Shown piece by piece: positions 4,148-5,289 of a stretch of 5,289 nucleotides of DNA. Each line of letters begins with the position of its first letter. The stretch's first letter is position 1. The position numbers and the translations under genes are program-made. Source of the stretch: Ruminococcus sp. 210702-SL.1.03. Its GTDB lineage: Bacteria; Bacillota; Clostridia; Oscillospirales; Ruminococcaceae. A model generated the notes under the pieces. That model was not told where the DNA came from, searched no databases, and saw only the letters and a program-made list of their open reading frames with translations. The stretch lies in NCBI RefSeq assembly GCF_020559915.1, contig NZ_JAJCLZ010000055.1:1-5289 (forward strand), given 5' to 3'.

Positions 4148-4155
4148 GCAGAAAG

Positions 4156-4308
4156 TGCATAAAAGGGGCTCGAAAAAGTGCATAGCCCAATCAGCACAAG
4201 ATTAATGAGTGGAGGCTCGGTTTGCGCATACAATGAGCACCCCTGTTGTGTATTTTTGAAGCCCTTTTGCGAGCTCCTGTTCTGCATTTTTGGAGCCCAT
4301 TTTCTGCA
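4156..4308. repeat. Cluster of degenerate 22-bp repeats in both orientations
   Basis: A 22-base unit at 4156-4177 (TGCATAAAAGGGGCTCGAAA...) matches the reverse complement of 4287-4308 at 19 of 22 positions. Less perfect relatives lie between them: forward-like at about 4213-4230, inverted at about 4251-4270 and 4265-4286. GTGCATA also recurs at 4155 and 4179. The segment 4155-4380 holds no convincing gene. It may be a MITE-like element, a multi-site operator region or debris at the edge of the IS3 remnant. Confidence 0.55.
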
Positions 4309-4359
4309 TTTCTATTTTACCATAAACAGCAGAGTAAAACAACTAATAAATTTGCAGAC

Positions 4360-4378
4360 AAAAAAGCGGAACGCTTTT
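4360..4378 (-). terminator. Weak possible terminator hairpin
   Basis: AAAAGCG (4362-4368) pairs with CGCTTTT (4372-4378) around a 3-base loop. On the minus strand the stem runs into T5. The stem is short, with three G-C pairs. It could end antisense transcription leaving the IS3 remnant, or be chance. Confidence 0.3.
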
Positions 4379-4381
4379 ATG

Positions 4382-4456
4382 AAATGCTCCCCTTTTGTTA
4401 GACAATGTGGTATAATAGAAGTATACCAATAAAAAGTCTGACGAAAGGGGGCATTT
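4382..4456 (+). promoter_or_regulatory. Leader hairpin that can hide the orfA ribosome binding site in read-through RNA
   Basis: The arms 4382-4403 and 4436-4456 pair over 21 positions with one bulge (T4388). Two of the pairs are G-U on the plus-strand RNA only. The right arm contains the whole ribosome binding site (GAAAGGGGG, 4443-4451). The -10 box lies between the arms, as does a second inverted repeat, TGGTATA/TATACCA (4408-4414, 4422-4428). RNA begun at the internal promoter lacks the left arm and leaves the site free. RNA entering from outside carries both arms and would mask it. IS10 is known to use this arrangement against impinging transcription. Confidence 0.7.
4408..4416 (+). promoter_or_regulatory. 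Extended -10 promoter of the IS3 remnant
   Basis: TGGTATAAT gives TATAAT at 4411-4416 with the TGn extension. The position for a -35 holds a C-run, so the box would be weak alone. In IS3-family circles a right-end -35 completes such a promoter, but that end is lost here. Confidence 0.55.
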
Positions 4457-4458
4457 TT

Positions 4459-4821
4459 ATGCCAAAAGGAAAGCCAAACAAGAGATACACACCGGAATTT
4501 AAAATAATGGTTGTAGAAACTATGCGTAAGGAAAAACTGAGTTAAAGAGAAGTGGCAAGACAGTTTGATGTGCCACATAGCAGAGTAACCTCTTGGGAAA
4601 GAATCTACCTTGAAGAAGGAAAAGAAGGATTCTATGTTGAACGACGTGGCAGAGCCTGTGCAGCCGGTGGAACACAGAAAGGCAGAAAGCCAAAACTTGA
4701 CAAAAAGGTAGAAGAGGATTTAATTGCCGAAGTGCAGCGACTTCGTGCAGAAAATGCATACTTAAAAAAATTGAATACCTTGGTTGCCGAGAGGGTACGG
4801 CAAGAGAAAAAGCACAAGTGA
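4459..4821 (+). pseudogene. IS3-family transposase orfA, broken by a stop codon
   Basis: The frame starts at ATG 4459, 7 bases after GGGGG, and reads MPKGKPNKRYTPEFKIMV. TAA at 4543-4545 replaces codon 29, where relatives usually have a Tyr-type codon. The frame then continues unbroken to TGA 4819-4821 (120 codons in all). It contains the HTH_Tnp_1 helix-turn-helix (REVARQFDVPHSRVTSW, about 30-46) and a leucine-zipper helix (VQRLRAENAYLKKLNTLV, about 93-110) used for multimerisation. GAG-AAA-AAG (4804-4812), just before the stop, fits an A-rich -1 frameshift site leading into orfB, a normal IS3 device. The premature stop would leave a 28-residue peptide. Re-initiation at an internal start is possible, but no ribosome binding site was seen. 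Confidence 0.9.
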
Positions 4822-5236
4822 TATGGGAACTGAGGCATGAACACAAGGTAGGTCTGCTCATAGATATGCCGAAATACCTCGCAGCACCTACTACTATTAC
4901 AGCAAACAATTTGATAATCCAAAACCGGACAAATACGCAGAAATAAAGTCTGAAATTCGCAGAATTTATGATGAAAGCAAAGGTCGTTACGGTTATCGCA
5001 GAATAACAAATGAATTGAGAAAAAAATATGTTGTCAACCACAAGACAGTACAGCGTTTGATGCGTAAAATGGGAATATTCTGCCGTGTCAGAATGAAGAA
5101 GTACAACTCATTCAGAGGTGAAGTCGGAAGAATTGCTCCTAATCTTCTTGAACGTGATTTCAAAGCAGACAAGCCTAATCAGAAGTGGGTTACCGATGTA
5201 ACCGAGTTTGCTTTGTTCGGCACTAAGCTGTATCTT
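4791..5236 (+). pseudogene. IS3-family transposase orfB fragment (frameshifted and truncated)
   Basis: The frame -1 to orfA reads AREKAQVIWELRHEH, and after 4866 homology moves to another frame (AEIPRSTYYYYSKQF from 4868). This implies loss of one base near GATAT|GCC (4863-4870). The second part runs to TGA 5237-5239. It contains the HTH_21 region (IRRIYDESKGRYGYRRIT, then KTVQRLMRKMGI) and the beginning of the rve/DDE domain (NQKWVTDVTEF), including the first catalytic Asp. The match stops after KLYL, where relatives continue with S-P-I/L-D, so the second Asp and the Glu are absent. The foreign sequence begins at the CT at 5234-5235. No product could be active. Confidence 0.9.
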
Positions 5237-5289
5237 TGATATAGTATAATAAAACTTGACACTCCAACCTCAAAGAAGTAAAATAGAAA
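5234..5289. other. Foreign sequence joining the broken orfB; possible second IS110-type left end
   Basis: From CT 5234-5235 on, homology to IS3 is lost. The new sequence shares TGATATAGTA (5237-5246) with the first IS110 left end (805-814) and GTATAATAAAAC (5244-5255) with 884-895. It begins with CT followed within 4 bases by a TATAGT box. These are features of the IS110 left end described above, so a related element may start here. Only 56 bases are visible and no coding sequence can be tested. Confidence 0.35.

Larger units (their letters stand above)
4058..4154. repeat. 17-bp inverted repeats flanking the WYL promoter region
   Basis: TTTCTGCTGACAAACAC (4058-4074) and its inverse GTGTTTGTCAAGCAGAAA (4137-4154) match throughout except for one inserted base, with 62 bases between them. 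The distal copy contains the -35 box of one promoter, and the proximal copy lies just downstream of the other promoter's -10. This suggests paired operator sites able to loop the DNA, perhaps bound by the WYL regulator itself. A small inverted-repeat element is the alternative. Confidence 0.7.
4381..5236 (+). mobile_element. Decayed, truncated IS3-family (IS150-like) element
   Basis: The two overlapping frames in IS3 order (orfA helix-turn-helix plus leucine zipper, orfB HTH_21 plus rve integrase in the -1 frame) identify the family. The left end is near 4381-4386, judged from the promoter and leader structure; I could not see the partner right terminal repeat because the element stops at about 5236. 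A nonsense codon in orfA, a frameshift in orfB and the 3' truncation mean it cannot make transposase. Roughly 500-600 bases, including the rest of the catalytic domain, are missing. Confidence 0.85.

Noticed and set aside
4520..5041. Minus-strand 173-codon open frame
   Set aside because: It is antisense to the IS3 transposase remnant, whose protein homology is clear. The predicted product is a composition artefact rich in Phe, Cys and Leu.

Overview
The window reads as a chromosomal stretch from a low-GC Gram-positive anaerobe of the Clostridia, probably a Ruminococcus-like gut organism. This is inferred from the AT-rich composition, strong GGAGG/AAGGAG-type ribosome binding sites, consensus sigma-A promoters, short U-tailed terminators and the gene families present. 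No marker gene fixes the species.

Layout. All host genes lie on the minus strand. From right to left they are a WYL-domain transcriptional regulator (4011-3055), lexA (2954-2349), a 75-residue four-cysteine zinc-ribbon protein (792-565), a gene-free segment packed with RNA hairpins and two intrinsic terminators (about 560-220), and the first 29 codons of an unrecognised gene (89-1) that runs off the left edge. The WYL gene has its own terminator, whose stem overlaps its stop codon. lexA then starts from a textbook promoter (TTGACA, 17 bp, TATAAT).

Two plus-strand mobile elements interrupt this order. The first is an apparently intact IS110-family element (about 799-2335) encoding a 387-residue DEDD/serine transposase, with about 210 bases upstream that look like a bridge-RNA gene. 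Four signals agree on its ends and on the RNA. A CT core is present at both ends. A left-donor guide matches the right end over 9 positions. A right-donor guide matches the left end in 8 of 9 positions. The predicted circle junction builds a TTGACT-17-TATAGT promoter. Removing the element at these cores rejoins lexA to the zinc-ribbon gene with a 21-bp gap holding an AAGGAG ribosome binding site. The element therefore seems to have split a lexA operon and taken the downstream gene's ribosome binding site away.

The second is a dead IS3-family (IS150-like) remnant (about 4381-5236). It has a premature stop in orfA, a frameshift early in orfB, and a break just after the first catalytic aspartate region. 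The break falls at a CT followed by sequence resembling the IS110 left end, so a second IS110-type insertion may begin at the right edge. The leader of the IS3 remnant can fold into a long hairpin that hides its ribosome binding site only in read-through transcripts.

The items most worth following up are the IS110 bridge RNA with its readable guides, the structured minus-strand RNA at about 380-556, the double-terminator leader ahead of the leftmost gene, and the paired inverted repeats upstream of the WYL regulator.
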